Positions 8,742 to 18,619 of a stretch of DNA of 64,000 nucleotides are shown here, piece by piece. Positions within the stretch are counted from its first letter, which is position 1. Every line of letters begins with the position of its first letter. The position numbers were made by a program, and so were the translations under genes. The notes below the pieces were generated by a model, which worked only from the letters and a program-made list of their open reading frames with translations, did not search any database and had not been told where the DNA came from. The DNA is taken from positions 3,534,001 through 3,598,000 of the forward strand of contig NZ_VFQE01000001.1 in assembly GCF_006717095.1 (NCBI RefSeq), read 5' to 3'. The DNA is from Blastococcus colisei (GTDB lineage: Bacteria > Actinomycetota > Actinomycetes > Mycobacteriales > Geodermatophilaceae).

Positions 8742-9221
8742 TCACCTGGTGGGCTGGCCACCGGCCGGGCGGTGGCGGTCGCGCTCGTAGTCGCTGATCA
8801 GGCCGATCCGGCGGACGTGCCGCTCGTCGCCGCTGAAGTCGGTGCGCAGGAATTCGAGCACCAACTCGGTCGCCTCCTCGGGACTGTGCTGGCGGGCACC
8901 GATGGAGACCACGTTCGCGTCGTTGTGCTGGCGGGCCAGCTGCGCGGTGGCGGTGTTCCACACGAGCGCGGCACGGACGCCGGGCACCTTGTTCGCCGCG
9001 ATCTGCTCGCCGTTGCCCGAGCCCCCGATGACGACGCCGAGGCTGCCCGGCTCGGTCACGGTCCGCTCCCCCACCTCGAAGCAGAAGGGGGGGTAGTCGT
9101 CCTGGGCGTCGAACTCGAACGCGCCGCAGTCGACCGGGTCGTGGCCGGCGTCGGCGAGCGCCTGCTTGAGGTGGTCCTTGAACTCGAGGCCGGCATGGTC
9201 GGTACCGATGAAGACGCGCAC
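8742..9221 (-). CDS. rpiB: ribose-5-phosphate isomerase B
   Basis: Interconverts ribose 5-phosphate and ribulose 5-phosphate in the pentose phosphate pathway. The 159 residues show the family pattern: TDHAG near the N-terminus, the phosphate and active-site loop GGSGNGEQIAANK, and RQHNDANVVSIGAR. The loop lacks the Cys used by E. coli RpiB and carries Glu (GNGE), as in the mycobacterial Glu-type enzymes. It begins with GTG and is divergent from the DUF429 gene with only 26 bp between starts. A short basic tail (DRHRPAGGQPTR) follows the core. Confidence 0.95.
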   Translation of the reverse strand: MRVFIGTDHAGLEFKDHLKQALADAGHDPVDCGAFEFDAQDDYPPFCFEVGERTVTEPGSLGVVIGGSGNGEQIAANKVPGVRAALVWNTATAQLARQHNDANVVSIGARQHSPEEATELVLEFLRTDFSGDERHVRRIGLISDYERDRHRPAGGQPTR

Positions 9222-9247
9222 GGCGGCGAGTCTGTCAGGCTCGCGCC

Positions 9248-9919
9248 GTGGCGGTGCTGGGGGTCGACGGGTGGCGGGGGTCCTGGGTCGGCGCCCGGTT
9301 GGAGGGCCGCTCGGTCACGCTGCTCGCGCTGGAGGACGTCGCCGCGGTGCTCGCCGTCCCGGACGTCGAACTGATCGCCATCGACATGCCGATCGGCCTC
9401 TCCGACGACGGCGTGCGCGCCTGCGACGTCGCGGCGCGCAGGCTGCTGGGTCCGCTGAGCAGCTCGGTCTTCCCGACGCCGGTCCGCGCGGTGCTCGCCA
9501 CCGACGACTACGCCGAGGCCCGTGCCATCTCGCGGGCGCGCACCGACCCGCCGCGGGCGCCCTCGGCCCAGGCCTTCCAGCTCGTGAAGTCGATCCGGGC
9601 ACTGGACGACGCCCTGGGCGAGCCACCGACCGATCGGGTGGTGGAGGTGCACCCCGAGCTGGCGTTCCGCGCGCTGTCGGACGGGGTGCGTGACCGGAAG
9701 GGTTCCGCTCGCGGAACCGTGCAGCGACTGCAGGCGCTGCGCCCGGTCATGGACGTCGAGGCGGCGCTGCTCGGGGCGCCGGTGGGCGTGCCGGTCATCG
9801 ACGCGCTGGACGCGTGCGCCGCGGCGTGGTCGGCCGCCCGCCTGGCACGTGGCGACGGCGAGTGTGTCGGGGACGGCGCCGTCGACAGCCGCGGCCGCCC
9901 GATGCGGATCTGCTGGTAA
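9248..9919 (+). CDS. DUF429 domain protein
   Basis: A 223-residue protein of the DUF429 family, which has an RNase-H/actin-like fold. The N-terminal GVDGWRGSWVGA and the following AIDMPIGL are typical of the family, as is VVEVHPELAF near residue 138. The biochemical role is not known. The start is GTG at 9248, 26 bp from the divergent rpiB start, so the two promoters must overlap. It ends at a strong hairpin shared with the convergent SDR gene. Confidence 0.8.
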   Translation: MAVLGVDGWRGSWVGARLEGRSVTLLALEDVAAVLAVPDVELIAIDMPIGLSDDGVRACDVAARRLLGPLSSSVFPTPVRAVLATDDYAEARAISRARTDPPRAPSAQAFQLVKSIRALDDALGEPPTDRVVEVHPELAFRALSDGVRDRKGSARGTVQRLQALRPVMDVEAALLGAPVGVPVIDALDACAAAWSAARLARGDGECVGDGAVDSRGRPMRICW

Positions 9920-9980
9920 CGGACGGCCTCCGATCCTCGGGATCCGGTGAGCGTCCCGACTGTGTACCTACGGGTCGACC

Positions 9981-10034
9981 CGGGCCGTGCAGGGTTGAGC
10001 CGCGTCAGCCCGCGGCTCAACCCTGCGCGGCCCG
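9981..10034. terminator. long perfect hairpin between convergent genes
   Basis: Arms 9989-10004 and 10011-10026 are exact reverse complements (16 bp) with a 6-nt loop. The stem extends outward by eight more pairs including one G-T, giving about 24 bp. It lies between the DUF429 stop and the SDR stop. There is no U-tract, as is usual in high-GC actinobacteria. Likely a bidirectional terminator. Confidence 0.7.
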
Positions 10035-10048
10035 GCTCGACGTTCCCC

Positions 10049-10810
10049 TCAGGAACCGGTGAGGCGGCGGACCACCGAGAGCGGCAGCACGCGCAGCAGC
10101 CGCGCGATCGGCGTCCACGGCCACCCGGGGACGTAGGCCTTGGCGGGCTCGCGCTCGATCGCCGCGGTCAGCGCATCGACACCCGTGTCGAGGTCGACGG
10201 TGAACGGACCGCGCCGGCCGACGTTGATGTCGGTGGCGATGTAGCCGGGCAGGATCGTCGTCACGACGATGCCGCTCCCCCACACGTCGGAGCGGATCCC
10301 CTCGGCGAGGGCGTTGACCGCGGCCTTGCTGGCGCCGTACGCCGTCCGGGTGCCCGGCATGCCCCGGACGGAGGCCACGGAGGAGATCAGCACCAGGTGG
10401 CCCGCGCCCTGGGCGCGGAAGACCTCCATGGCGGCCTCGCACTGGGCGTGGGCCCCGAGGACGTTCGTGTGCAGGACGGCCCGGTTCGCTCCCGCCTTGC
10501 CGGTGCCGATCGAGGCGCCCTTCCCGATGCCGGCGTTGACGATCACGCGGTCGAGGCCGCCCAGCTCGGTGGCGAGGGCCGGGATCACCCGGGCCACGGT
10601 CTCGGGATCGTCGACGTCGAGCGCCGCCGTCGTCACCCGGATGCCGGGGTGCGCGGCGAGCAGCTCCTTCTTCAGCGACTCGAGCAGCTCGGTGCGTCGG
10701 GCGACGAGCGCCAGGTCGCGGCCCATGGCGGCGAACCGGCGGGCCATGCCCTCGCCGAGGCCGGAGCTCGCGCCGGTGATGAGGATGCGCTGACGGGCGG
10801 GGTTCGGCAC
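10049..10810 (-). CDS. short-chain dehydrogenase/reductase (SDR)
   Basis: Classical SDR of 253 residues. It has the NAD(P)-binding motif TGASSGLG near the N-terminus, a following Arg pair (VARRTE) that suggests NADP(H), NAG at IVNAGIG, the catalytic Ser in ISSVAS and the YGASK motif. The substrate is not predictable from sequence. The GTG at 10810 is chosen because the first Rossmann strand starts ten residues later; the open frame extends upstream but into the divergent MFS gene. It is convergent with the DUF429 gene. Confidence 0.85.
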   Translation of the reverse strand: MPNPARQRILITGASSGLGEGMARRFAAMGRDLALVARRTELLESLKKELLAAHPGIRVTTAALDVDDPETVARVIPALATELGGLDRVIVNAGIGKGASIGTGKAGANRAVLHTNVLGAHAQCEAAMEVFRAQGAGHLVLISSVASVRGMPGTRTAYGASKAAVNALAEGIRSDVWGSGIVVTTILPGYIATDINVGRRGPFTVDLDTGVDALTAAIEREPAKAYVPGWPWTPIARLLRVLPLSVVRRLTGS

Positions 10811-11029
10811 CGCGACAGCATGCCGCAGGGTCCTTGGACCCGGCGTCCGACCCCACGGCGTGACCGACCCGTCGCAGTTGCGCAGTACGCGCCGCAACCG
10901 GCTGGACCCGCGAACCGCTGAGCATTCTGGGACGCCGCGCGCCTCGGTAGCGTCCCGCGCGGTCCGAGGCCGAGGCCCCGCGTCGCGTTCTCGACCAGCA
11001 CGGGGGCCGGCTCTGCACGGAGGACACCC

Positions 11030-12700
11030 ATGAGGACCCGTCGCCCAGACATCCCCGATCCACGGCTCCCCGCGGACGAGCCGTCGTCCAGCGCCGCAGC
11101 CCCACCCGCGGCGGAGGCGCGCACGGGACCCGGCGGACACCCGCTGTGGGTCGCCCTCGTCCTGATCAGCACCGTCCAGCTCATGGTGGTGCTCGACGGG
11201 TCGGTGGTGAACATCGCGCTCCCCCGCATCCAGGACGAACTGGCGATCACCGATGCCGACCTCACCTGGGTGGTCACCGCGTACGCCATCGCCTTCGGCG
11301 GCCTGCTGCTGCTCGGGGGCCGGCTCGGCGACGTCATCGGTCGCCGCAAGGTGTTCTTCGCGGGGGTGCTGCTGTTCTCCGTCGGCTCGCTGCTCGCCGG
11401 TCTCGCCCAGGAGCAGTGGCAGCTCCTCGCCGCCCGCGCCCTGCAGGGCGGCGGCGCAGCAGCAGCCTCACCCACGGCGCTGGCGCTGATCACCACGACG
11501 TTCCCGGCCGGTCCGCCGCGGAACCGGGCCTTCGCCGTCTACGCGGCCATGTCCGGTGCCGGCGCGGCGGTCGGGCTCATCCTCGGCGGCGCGCTCACCG
11601 AGGCCTCGTGGCGCTGGACGATGCTGATCAACGTGCCGATCGGCCTCGCCGTCGCGGTGCTGGCGCCCCGGTTCCTGGCCGAGTCCGAGCCTCAGCCGGG
11701 CCGCTGGGACCTCCCCGGAGCGCTGACCGCGACCCTCGGGCTGGCCGCCGTCGTCTACGGTTTCAACCGCAAGGCCCAGACCGATGCCGACACCGGGCTG
11801 CCCCAGGAGTGGTCGGACACCCTCGTCTACGGCCCGGTCGTCGCCGGCGTCCTGCTGCTGGTCGCCTTCTTCGTGATCGAGGCCCGCTCCCCGCACGCGT
11901 TGCTGCCGATGCGGGTGATCGCCGACCGGACGAGGGCGGTGAGCTTCGCGGTCATGCTCGTCACCGGTGCGGCGATCTTCGCGATGTTCCTGTTCGTGTC
12001 GCTGTTCGTGCAGCAGGTGCTCGGCTACAGCCCGCTGGAGGCCGGCATCGCGTTCCTGCCGTTCACCGTCGGCATCGTGGTCGCCGCGCAGGTGGCCTCG
12101 GCGCTGGCCTCCCGGGTCGATCCCCGCTGGATCGCGGGTTCCGGCGGAGCGCTGTCGGTCCTGGCGATGTGGGGCTACAGCCAGATGGACGTCGGCGCAG
12201 GGTACGCGACCGACCTGCTGCCGTGGGTCGTCGTCCAGGCGGTCGGGATGGGCCTGCTGTTCGTGCCGCTCACCCTGACGGCGGTCAGCCGGGTCGACCC
12301 GGGTGACGCCGGCGTGGGCTCGGCCGTGCTCAACACGGTGCAGCAGGTCGGCGGCGCCATGGGCATCGCCGTCCTGGGCACGGTGTTCGCCAACGGGATC
12401 AGCGAGCGCACCGCCGAACTGGCCGCGGCCGGCGCTCCGCCTGGCCCGGCGGCCGCCCTGGAGGCGCAGGCGTTCGGCACCTCCGAGGCCTTCGGCGTGG
12501 CCCTCTGGATGATGGCCGCTGTCACCGCGGTCATCCTGGTCGGCCTCTCCATCGGGCACGAGGAACTGGCCACCGACGTCACCCCGGGGGCGGCACCCGT
12601 CCCCGGAGGACCGCCGGAGGTCCCGCTGCAGACGGATGCCCCGAGGGAGGACGGCGCCGGCCCGTCCACCCAGGCCCGCGTCGCAGGCACCCGCGAGTAG
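11030..12700 (+). CDS. DHA2-family MFS drug/proton antiporter
   Basis: Major facilitator of 556 residues with about 14 transmembrane helices, typical of the DHA2 (EmrB/QacA) exporters. Motif A is GGRLGDVIGRRK and the first helix carries VVLDGSVVNIALP, which resembles the DHA2 motif D1. It probably exports toxic or amphipathic compounds using the proton gradient. The N-terminal 35 residues and C-terminal 55 or so are cytosolic and Pro-rich. ATG follows GGAGG. The 219-bp divergent gap to the SDR gene contains an inverted repeat GTTGCG/CGCAAC (10877-10898), but no regulator gene is adjacent. Confidence 0.92.
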   Translation: MRTRRPDIPDPRLPADEPSSSAAAPPAAEARTGPGGHPLWVALVLISTVQLMVVLDGSVVNIALPRIQDELAITDADLTWVVTAYAIAFGGLLLLGGRLGDVIGRRKVFFAGVLLFSVGSLLAGLAQEQWQLLAARALQGGGAAAASPTALALITTTFPAGPPRNRAFAVYAAMSGAGAAVGLILGGALTEASWRWTMLINVPIGLAVAVLAPRFLAESEPQPGRWDLPGALTATLGLAAVVYGFNRKAQTDADTGLPQEWSDTLVYGPVVAGVLLLVAFFVIEARSPHALLPMRVIADRTRAVSFAVMLVTGAAIFAMFLFVSLFVQQVLGYSPLEAGIAFLPFTVGIVVAAQVASALASRVDPRWIAGSGGALSVLAMWGYSQMDVGAGYATDLLPWVVVQAVGMGLLFVPLTLTAVSRVDPGDAGVGSAVLNTVQQVGGAMGIAVLGTVFANGISERTAELAAAGAPPGPAAALEAQAFGTSEAFGVALWMMAAVTAVILVGLSIGHEELATDVTPGAAPVPGGPPEVPLQTDAPREDGAGPSTQARVAGTRE

Positions 12701-12715
12701 GGCCCGCGGGCGGCC

Positions 12716-13381
12716 TCAGCGGCGGGCGGTGAGCTCCAGGGTGTCGGCGGGCACCGAGTCCATGTCGGGACCGGAGAGCCGGGTGCGCTTGAGCTCCCAG
12801 AAGTCGGGAAGGTTGGCCAGCAGGACCGCGCCGTCGAACGCCTTGCCGGCGTCCTCGCCGGTCGGCACCTTGCTGATCACCGGGCCGAAGAACGCGACGC
12901 CGTCGATGTGCATGACCGGGGTGCCGACGTCGTCGCCCACCGGATCCATGCCCTCGTGGTGGCTCTTCTCCAGCGCCTGGTCGTACTCGGTGGAGGTGGC
13001 GGCCTCGATCAACGACGCCGGCAGCCCGGCCCGCTCGAGCGCCGGGGCGATGAGCTCGTCCAGCTCCAGCCCCTCGTGGTGCCGGAGCGTGCCCATCGCG
13101 GTGTAGAGGTTCCCGAGCACCTCGTCACCGTGCTGCTGGGCGGCGGCGATCGCGACCCGGACGGGCCCGATCGCCTGCTTCATCATCTCGGCGTAGTCCT
13201 CGGGCAGTTCCCGCCCGCGGTTGAGGACGGCGAGGGACATGACGTGCCAGTGCAGGTCGATGTCGCGCACCTTGGCCGCCTCGAGCACCCACCGGCTGGT
13301 GAGCCAGGCCCACGGGCACAGCGGGTCGAACCAGAAGTCCACGCGGGCCGTGGTGGGGGCGCTCTGCACTGCCTCGGTCAT
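12716..13381 (-). CDS. DsbA-fold mycothiol-dependent nitroreductase family protein, single-Cys variant
   Basis: A 221-residue thioredoxin-fold protein of the Rv2466c-like (mycothiol-dependent nitroreductase) family. The active-site region reads [16 protein letters not shown]. Rv2466c has a CPWC motif; here the second Cys is Ala, so only the mycothiol-reactive first Cys remains. The helical insertion and the conserved [18 protein letters not shown] segment with its cis-Pro are retained. ATG at 13381 follows GAGGAG; the open frame extends upstream without support. It is divergent from pepN. Mycothiol use is inferred from family and taxon. Confidence 0.85.
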   Translation of the reverse strand: MTEAVQSAPTTARVDFWFDPLCPWAWLTSRWVLEAAKVRDIDLHWHVMSLAVLNRGRELPEDYAEMMKQAIGPVRVAIAAAQQHGDEVLGNLYTAMGTLRHHEGLELDELIAPALERAGLPASLIEAATSTEYDQALEKSHHEGMDPVGDDVGTPVMHIDGVAFFGPVISKVPTGEDAGKAFDGAVLLANLPDFWELKRTRLSGPDMDSVPADTLELTARR

Positions 13382-13533
13382 CGTCGGTCTCCTCACGTCG
13401 GGTCGGCCGGCCGCTCGCGCCGCGCCTGCTCTTCGTGCCAATCCGGATCGACAGCGGCTTGTTCCCGTGCCGTGGGGCCGACGGCGGTGGAGCGCCGGAG
13501 AACGTGTCGTCCCGGCATGGGAAGCTGCCCGCT

Positions 13534-16086
13534 GTGGCCGTACCGAACCTGACCCGCACCGATGCCGCTGCCCGCGCCGAGCTCCTCGCCGTGCAGAGCT
13601 ACGACCTCTCCCTCGACGTCACCGACGGCGCCGGACACCCCGGCGAGCGCACGTTCCGGTCGGTCACGACCGTCGAGTTCACCGCCCGGCAGGCGGGAGC
13701 GGAGACGTTCATCGACCTGGTCGCAGAGACCGTGCACTCGGCCACCCTCAACGGGGCCGAGCTCGACGTCAGCACCTACACCGAGGACGGCGGCCTGCCG
13801 CTGCCCGGCCTGGCCGAGCAGAACACCCTGGTCGTCACCGCCGACTGCCGGTACTCCAACTCGGGCGAGGGGCTGCACCGCTTCGAGGACCCCGAGGACG
13901 GGCAGGTCTACCTTTACACGCAGTTCGAGCCGGCCGACGCCAAGCGCATGTTCGCCTGCTTCGACCAACCCGACCTCAAGGCCGCGTTCACGCTGCACGT
14001 GGTCGCACCGTTCGACTGGCAGGTCGTCTCCAACACCGGTGGGCGCACCATCGAGGCCGGCCCCGCCGGCTCGCAGCTCGTCCACTTCGAGCCCACCAAG
14101 CGCATCTCCACCTACCTGGTGGCGCTGATCGCCGGGCCGTACGCCAAGGTCACCGACTCCCACGAGGGCATCCCGCTGGGGCTGTACTGCCGCGCCTCGC
14201 TGGCCAAGCACCTCGATGCCGACGAGCTGTTCCGCGTCACCAAGCAGGGGTTCGACTTCTACCACCGGGTGTTCGACTACCCGTACCCGTTCGACAAGTA
14301 CGACCAGCTGTTCGTGCCCGAGTTCAACGCCGGAGCCATGGAGAACGCCGGCGCGGTCACCTTCCTGGAGGACTACGTCTTCCGCTCCAAGGTCAGCCGG
14401 GCCCGGTACGAGCGGCGCGCGGAGACGATCCTGCACGAGCTCGGGCACATGTGGTTCGGCGACCTGGTGACGATGCGCTGGTGGGACGACCTCTGGCTCA
14501 ACGAGTCGTTCGCGACCTACATCAGCACGCTCTGCCAGGCCGAGGCCACCGAGTACACGACCGCGTGGACGACGTTCGCCAACACCGAGAAGGCATGGGC
14601 CTACGCCCAGGACCAGCTGCCGTCGACGCACCCCATCGCCGCGGACATCCCCGACGTCGCGGCTGTCGAGGTCAACTTCGACGGCATCACCTACGCCAAG
14701 GGCGCCTCGGTGCTCAAGCAGCTGGTGGCCTACGTGGGCAGGGACGAGTTCCTCGCCGGCGTGCGGCGGTACTTCCGGCGCCACGAGTACGGCAACACCA
14801 CGCTGGCCGACCTGCTCGCGCCGCTGGAGGAGAGCTCGGGTCGCGACCTCGGCGAGTGGGTCGAGCAGTGGCTGAAGACCAGCCAGGTCAACACCCTGCG
14901 GCCGGTCTTCGAGCTGACCAACGACGGCCGGTACAAGACCTTCGCGATCGAGCAGACGGCGGTCGCCGAGCACCCGGTGCTGCGCAACCACCGGCTGGCG
15001 GTGGGCCTCTACAGCGAGGGCCCGCAGGGTCTCACCCGCAGCGACCGGGTCGAGCTGGACGTCGCCGGCGCACGCACCGAGGTGCCCGAGCTCGTGGGAC
15101 ACCCGGCCGCGGACCTGGTGCTGGTCAACGACGACGACCTCACCTACGCCAAGCTGCGGCTCGACGAGCGGTCGCTCGGCACCTTGCGCAGCCGCATCGG
15201 GGCGATGCCCGACCCGCTGGCCCGGGCACTGTGCTGGTCCGCGGCCTGGGACATGACCCGGGATGCCGAGCTGCCGGCCCGCGAGTGGGTGCAGCTGGTG
15301 CTGGCCGGGGTCGACGCCGAGTCCGAGATCAGCGTCGTCCAGGCACTGCTGGGCCGGGTGCAGACCGCGCTGACCTCCTACACCGACCCCTCCTGGGCGC
15401 CGACGGGGTGGGCGGCCCTGGCCGACCACGCCTTGAGCGCGCTGCAGACCGCACCGGCCGGCAGCGACATGCAGCTGCAGTGGTCCCGGACGCTGGCCAG
15501 CGCGGCGCGCTCCGAGGAGCACGCGGCCGTGCTGCGCGGGCTGCTCGACGGCTCGCACACCGTCGAGGGCCTGCAGGTCGACGCCGATGCGCGCTGGGCC
15601 TTCCTCTTCGGACTGGTGGCGATCGGGGCCGCCGGGGACGCCGAGATCGACGCCGAGGCCGAGCGGGACGCCACCGCGACCGGCGTCCGGCGGGCGGCGA
15701 CCGCCCGCGCACTGCGCCCGACGGCGGAGGCGAAGGAGGAGACCTGGCAGCGGGCCTTCCACGACGAGCAGGTGCCCAACGCCGTGCACGAGGCGCTCCT
15801 GCAGGGCTTCTGGCACCCCGCCCAGCGGGAGCGCACCGCCGGCTACGTGGACCGGTACTTCACCGAGATCGGCCCCATCTGGGAGCGCCGTCCGGGCGAG
15901 ATCGCGAAGAACGCGGTGCAGTACCTGTTCCCGCCGATCGTCGAGCCCCGGACCATCGCCGCGGCCGACGGCTGGCTGGCCGACACCGACCAACCAGCCC
16001 CGCTGCGCCGGTTGGTCTCGGAGGGCCGCGACGGGATCGCCCGGGCGCTACGCGCCCGCGAGCGGGACGCCGACGCGCACCTGTAG
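13534..16086 (+). CDS. pepN: aminopeptidase N (M1 metallopeptidase)
   Basis: Zinc aminopeptidase of the M1 family, 850 residues, close to the usual actinobacterial PepN length. The substrate-recognition motif GAMENAG is at about residue 267. The zinc motif HELGH begins at residue 301, with the third ligand Glu in WLNESFATY. An ERAP1-like C-terminal helical domain follows. It removes N-terminal residues from peptides in the cytoplasm. The GTG at 13534 is selected because homologues start shortly before the NLTR segment; an upstream ATG gives an unlikely low-complexity extension. A strong hairpin follows the stop. Confidence 0.95.
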   Translation: MAVPNLTRTDAAARAELLAVQSYDLSLDVTDGAGHPGERTFRSVTTVEFTARQAGAETFIDLVAETVHSATLNGAELDVSTYTEDGGLPLPGLAEQNTLVVTADCRYSNSGEGLHRFEDPEDGQVYLYTQFEPADAKRMFACFDQPDLKAAFTLHVVAPFDWQVVSNTGGRTIEAGPAGSQLVHFEPTKRISTYLVALIAGPYAKVTDSHEGIPLGLYCRASLAKHLDADELFRVTKQGFDFYHRVFDYPYPFDKYDQLFVPEFNAGAMENAGAVTFLEDYVFRSKVSRARYERRAETILHELGHMWFGDLVTMRWWDDLWLNESFATYISTLCQAEATEYTTAWTTFANTEKAWAYAQDQLPSTHPIAADIPDVAAVEVNFDGITYAKGASVLKQLVAYVGRDEFLAGVRRYFRRHEYGNTTLADLLAPLEESSGRDLGEWVEQWLKTSQVNTLRPVFELTNDGRYKTFAIEQTAVAEHPVLRNHRLAVGLYSEGPQGLTRSDRVELDVAGARTEVPELVGHPAADLVLVNDDDLTYAKLRLDERSLGTLRSRIGAMPDPLARALCWSAAWDMTRDAELPAREWVQLVLAGVDAESEISVVQALLGRVQTALTSYTDPSWAPTGWAALADHALSALQTAPAGSDMQLQWSRTLASAARSEEHAAVLRGLLDGSHTVEGLQVDADARWAFLFGLVAIGAAGDAEIDAEAERDATATGVRRAATARALRPTAEAKEETWQRAFHDEQVPNAVHEALLQGFWHPAQRERTAGYVDRYFTEIGPIWERRPGEIAKNAVQYLFPPIVEPRTIAAADGWLADTDQPAPLRRLVSEGRDGIARALRARERDADAHL

Positions 16087-16093
16087 GACGAAC

Positions 16094-16134
16094 GACGGGC
16101 GCCGCACCACCGCGAGGTGGATGCGGCGCCCGTC
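16094..16134. terminator. pepN terminator hairpin
   Basis: Arms 16094-16111 and 16116-16134 form an 18-bp stem with one bulged A and a GCGA tetraloop, starting 7 nt after the pepN stop. A very stable intrinsic-type terminator without a U-tract. Confidence 0.75.
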
Positions 16135-16162
16135 GGCGTTCGCGCACGATCCGCCCAGGCAA

Positions 16163-16212
16163 AGGAACCTTTACCCCCCTCCTCGGCGCCCGAGACAGGG
16201 GTAAAGGTTCCT
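16163..16212. repeat. inverted repeat with AGGTTCCT-type arms
   Basis: Arms at 16163-16177 and 16198-16212 (AGGAACCTTTACCCC and its exact reverse complement) flank a 20-nt spacer. It lies between convergent pepN and the DUF5130 gene. The arms resemble those of the element at 39789-39847 (shared A-AGGT-CCTA core), suggesting a dispersed repeat family. Confidence 0.6.
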
Positions 16213-16221
16213 ATGCCTCGC

Positions 16222-16692
16222 TCAGTGCGGGCGGCGCAGGGAGGCCGGGTGACCGGCCTGGTCCGACAGCTGCCGGAGTCCGTTCACGGTGCCGCCGACC
16301 AGGTCGCCCGCGGCGAAGGACGTCGTCATGGACAGCACGGCCAGCGCGCACGCCCGGTCGGGCAGCCGTCGCGCCGCGCCCGCCCCGGTGACGACCTCGA
16401 CGACCTTCTGCCCGGGTGAGATCGCGATGAGCACCGAGTCGGTCGGATTGGCGCCGGAGCGGGAGTGCATCTCCTCGGCCTGGACGCGGGTGCGCTTGCC
16501 CAGGTCGCCGATGTAGAGGGTGAAGCGCAGGCCGGTCTCCCGGGAGGACATGGTCAGCGCCTCGTCCAGCCGCGCGAGCTCCTGGAAGGTGAAGATCTCG
16601 TCGAGCGCGGACCGCTGCGACTCGTCGGTACGTGCCGGAGCCGTCTGGTTCGTGGCCGTGTCGTGCGACTCGGTCTCCAGCGCGCTGGTCAT
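16222..16692 (-). CDS. DUF5130 family protein
   Basis: A 156-residue protein that appears to belong to the actinobacterial DUF5130 family. It resembles TPM-type domains in strands such as LRFTLYIGDLG and VLIAISPGQKVVEVVTG. The N-terminal 35 residues are polar and probably disordered. There is no signal peptide. ATG at 16692 is preceded by GGGAGGA. It lies downstream of the ctaJ-like gene in the same direction (43 bp gap), so the two are likely co-transcribed. The function is unknown; a link to respiratory-complex maintenance is only inference from context. Confidence 0.75.
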   Translation of the reverse strand: MTSALETESHDTATNQTAPARTDESQRSALDEIFTFQELARLDEALTMSSRETGLRFTLYIGDLGKRTRVQAEEMHSRSGANPTDSVLIAISPGQKVVEVVTGAGAARRLPDRACALAVLSMTTSFAAGDLVGGTVNGLRQLSDQAGHPASLRRPH

Positions 16693-16735
16693 CGCCGTCC
16701 TCCCGGGACAGTGGTCGTGGAGTGGGTCATCGTCG

Positions 16736-17128
16736 TCACCAGGTCCCGCGGGCGCCGCCGAGCGGGCCGGCGTCCACCGGCGGGTACCCGACGTGGGCGC
16801 TGTGCGCCCCGGAGCTCCCGTGCGACAGGGAACCTCCGCCGTCCGTGTCGAGGTTTCGTTCCTCGGGCTGCTCCGGGTACATCGACGAGCCCAGGGCCGA
16901 CGTCGACCTCCCGGGCACCGCCGCCGGGCCGGAGGCAGGAGCCGGCCCGTGGGCCTCCGACCCGCCGTTCTCCGGGTGCGGCTCGTACCAGACCGGCGCG
17001 TGGTCCCACGGCTGGCCCGGCTTGTAGCGGAGGCGCTTGCGCCCACCGGGCAGGGTCAGCAGCGCCAGCACCACGATGACGGCCAGCGGGATGCCGACGA
17101 GTATCAGGAGGACCTCGACGGTGTTCAC
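16736..17128 (-). CDS. ctaJ: aa3-type cytochrome oxidase subunit CtaJ-like
   Basis: Small membrane protein of 130 residues with one N-terminal helix (about residues 5-25, VEVLLILVGIPLAVIVVLAL) followed by GGRKRLRYKPGQPWDHAPVW. That pattern is characteristic of CtaJ, an accessory subunit of the actinobacterial aa3 oxidase in the III-IV supercomplex. The remaining 85 residues are Gly/Ser/Pro-rich and probably disordered. GTG at 17128 is chosen; a TTG three codons earlier is possible. The DUF5130 gene follows. I am fairly sure of the family from memory but could not search. Confidence 0.7.
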   Translation of the reverse strand: MNTVEVLLILVGIPLAVIVVLALLTLPGGRKRLRYKPGQPWDHAPVWYEPHPENGGSEAHGPAPASGPAAVPGRSTSALGSSMYPEQPEERNLDTDGGGSLSHGSSGAHSAHVGYPPVDAGPLGGARGTW

Positions 17129-17158
17129 GGGCGACAACTTACCGGCACGGGTCGCTGT

Positions 17159-18592
17159 TCACCCCGTCTGCTCCCACGACGCGGGGTGCCGGTGGGCCCA
17201 GGGGCGGGCGGCCTCCAGCTGGGCCGACAGCGCGAGCAGCGTTCCCTCGTCCGCGGGGCGCCCCACGAGCATGCTGCCGACCGGCAGCCCGGCGTCGGTC
17301 CAGTACAGCGGGACGCTCACGGCCGGCTGTCCGGTGACGTTGAACAGCGCGGTGAAGGCGGCGTAGCGCTTCTGTCGTTCGAAGTCCTCGGCGCCGTCGC
17401 CGTCGGCGTCGAACCAGCCCAGCGGCCGCGGCGTCATCGTGCAGACCGGAGCCAGCAGCACGTCGTAATCGGCGGTCGCCTGCAGGAACCGGCGGGAGAA
17501 GAGCCGCAGCGCCGCCATCGACTCCATCGCGGCCCGGGCCGACATCGCCAGCCCGCGCCCCCGCAGCTCGCGGGTGAGCGGGCGGAGCTCGCCCACCCGG
17601 TCCGGCGGGACGGGCAGCATCGTCCCGGACAGCGCCCACACCTGCTCGAAGGACGGGAGGACGTCGGGTCCGAGCAGCCCGGCGGGCACGTCCACGACCT
17701 CGTGCCCGAGACCGCCCAGCAGCGCCGACGCGTCCTCGAACGCCGCCGTCACCTCGGGGTCCAGGACGACGTCGGGCATCGGCGACTCCAGGTAGCGGCC
17801 GATCCGCAGGCGCCCCGGTTCGCGGTCGGCGGCGCCCAGGAAGGTCTCCCCGGCCGGCAGCGGGGGCGCCCAGGCGTGGTCGCCGAGCACGGGGCCGGCC
17901 ATGGCGTCGAGCATCGCGGCGCCGTCGCGGACGGTGCGGGTGAGCGGGCCGTTGATGCCCAGACCGGTCACGTCGCTGCCGAACGGTGCGTTGCTGATCC
18001 GTCCGCGGCTGGGCTTGATCCCGTAGATGCCGTTGATCGACGCCGGGATGCGGATGGAGCCACCGCCGTCGCTCCCCTGGGCGACCGGCACCATGCCGGC
18101 CGCCACGGCCACGGCCGCGCCACCGCTGGACCCACCCGCCAGCCGGGAGGGATCCCACGGGCATCGGGCCGGCCCGGCCAACTCGTTGTCGGTGTAGCAG
18201 GGGAAACCGAACTCCGGAGTGTTGGTCTTGCCCAGGCTGATCGTCCCGGCGGCGGCCAGCTTGGTCACCACGGCGTCGTCGGTGGAGGGGACGAAGTCGG
18301 CCATGACCGTCGAGCCGAACGTCGTCCGGACGCCGGCGGTGTTGTTCAGGTCCTTGATCGCCGTCGGGACGCCCAGCAGGGGCGGCAGGTCGTCCCCCCG
18401 GCGGATCAGCGCCTCCGCCCGGCGGGCGGCGGCGAGGGCCCGGTCCGGCGTCACGGTCAGGAACGCGCCGAGCCCCGCGTCGAGGGCAGCGATACGGCCG
18501 AGGGAGTGCTCGACCAGCTCGGTCGGACTCACCTCCTTCGCCCGGACGGCGGCGGCCTGCTCGAGCGCGCTCAGGTCGTGCAGCTGGGTCAC
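17159..18592 (-). CDS. amidase signature family amidohydrolase
   Basis: Amidase signature enzyme of 477 residues. The Ser-cisSer-Lys triad is visible: Lys in GVPTAIKDL (about residue 80), and the serines in AGGSSGGAA and GSDGGGSIR. It hydrolyses amide bonds in the cytoplasm. The substrate cannot be told from sequence, and the family includes aliphatic and aryl amidases. It lacks the GatB and GatC partners nearby, so it is not likely to be GatA. It starts with GTG and lies 27 bp downstream of the SCO6745-like gene, in the same direction. Confidence 0.9.
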   Translation of the reverse strand: MTQLHDLSALEQAAAVRAKEVSPTELVEHSLGRIAALDAGLGAFLTVTPDRALAAARRAEALIRRGDDLPPLLGVPTAIKDLNNTAGVRTTFGSTVMADFVPSTDDAVVTKLAAAGTISLGKTNTPEFGFPCYTDNELAGPARCPWDPSRLAGGSSGGAAVAVAAGMVPVAQGSDGGGSIRIPASINGIYGIKPSRGRISNAPFGSDVTGLGINGPLTRTVRDGAAMLDAMAGPVLGDHAWAPPLPAGETFLGAADREPGRLRIGRYLESPMPDVVLDPEVTAAFEDASALLGGLGHEVVDVPAGLLGPDVLPSFEQVWALSGTMLPVPPDRVGELRPLTRELRGRGLAMSARAAMESMAALRLFSRRFLQATADYDVLLAPVCTMTPRPLGWFDADGDGAEDFERQKRYAAFTALFNVTGQPAVSVPLYWTDAGLPVGSMLVGRPADEGTLLALSAQLEAARPWAHRHPASWEQTG

Positions 18593-18619
18593 GGGCGGGA
18601 CGCTAGTCCCGCCCGCTGG

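Noticed and set aside
10877-10898. GTTGCG/CGCAAC inverted repeat between SDR and MFS genes as an operator
   Set aside because: Arms of only 6 bp in GC-rich DNA and no adjacent regulator; too weak to list as a feature.
17159-18592. GatA subunit of the aspartyl/glutamyl-tRNA amidotransferase
   Set aside because: No gatB or gatC nearby, and the sequence resembles stand-alone amidases.
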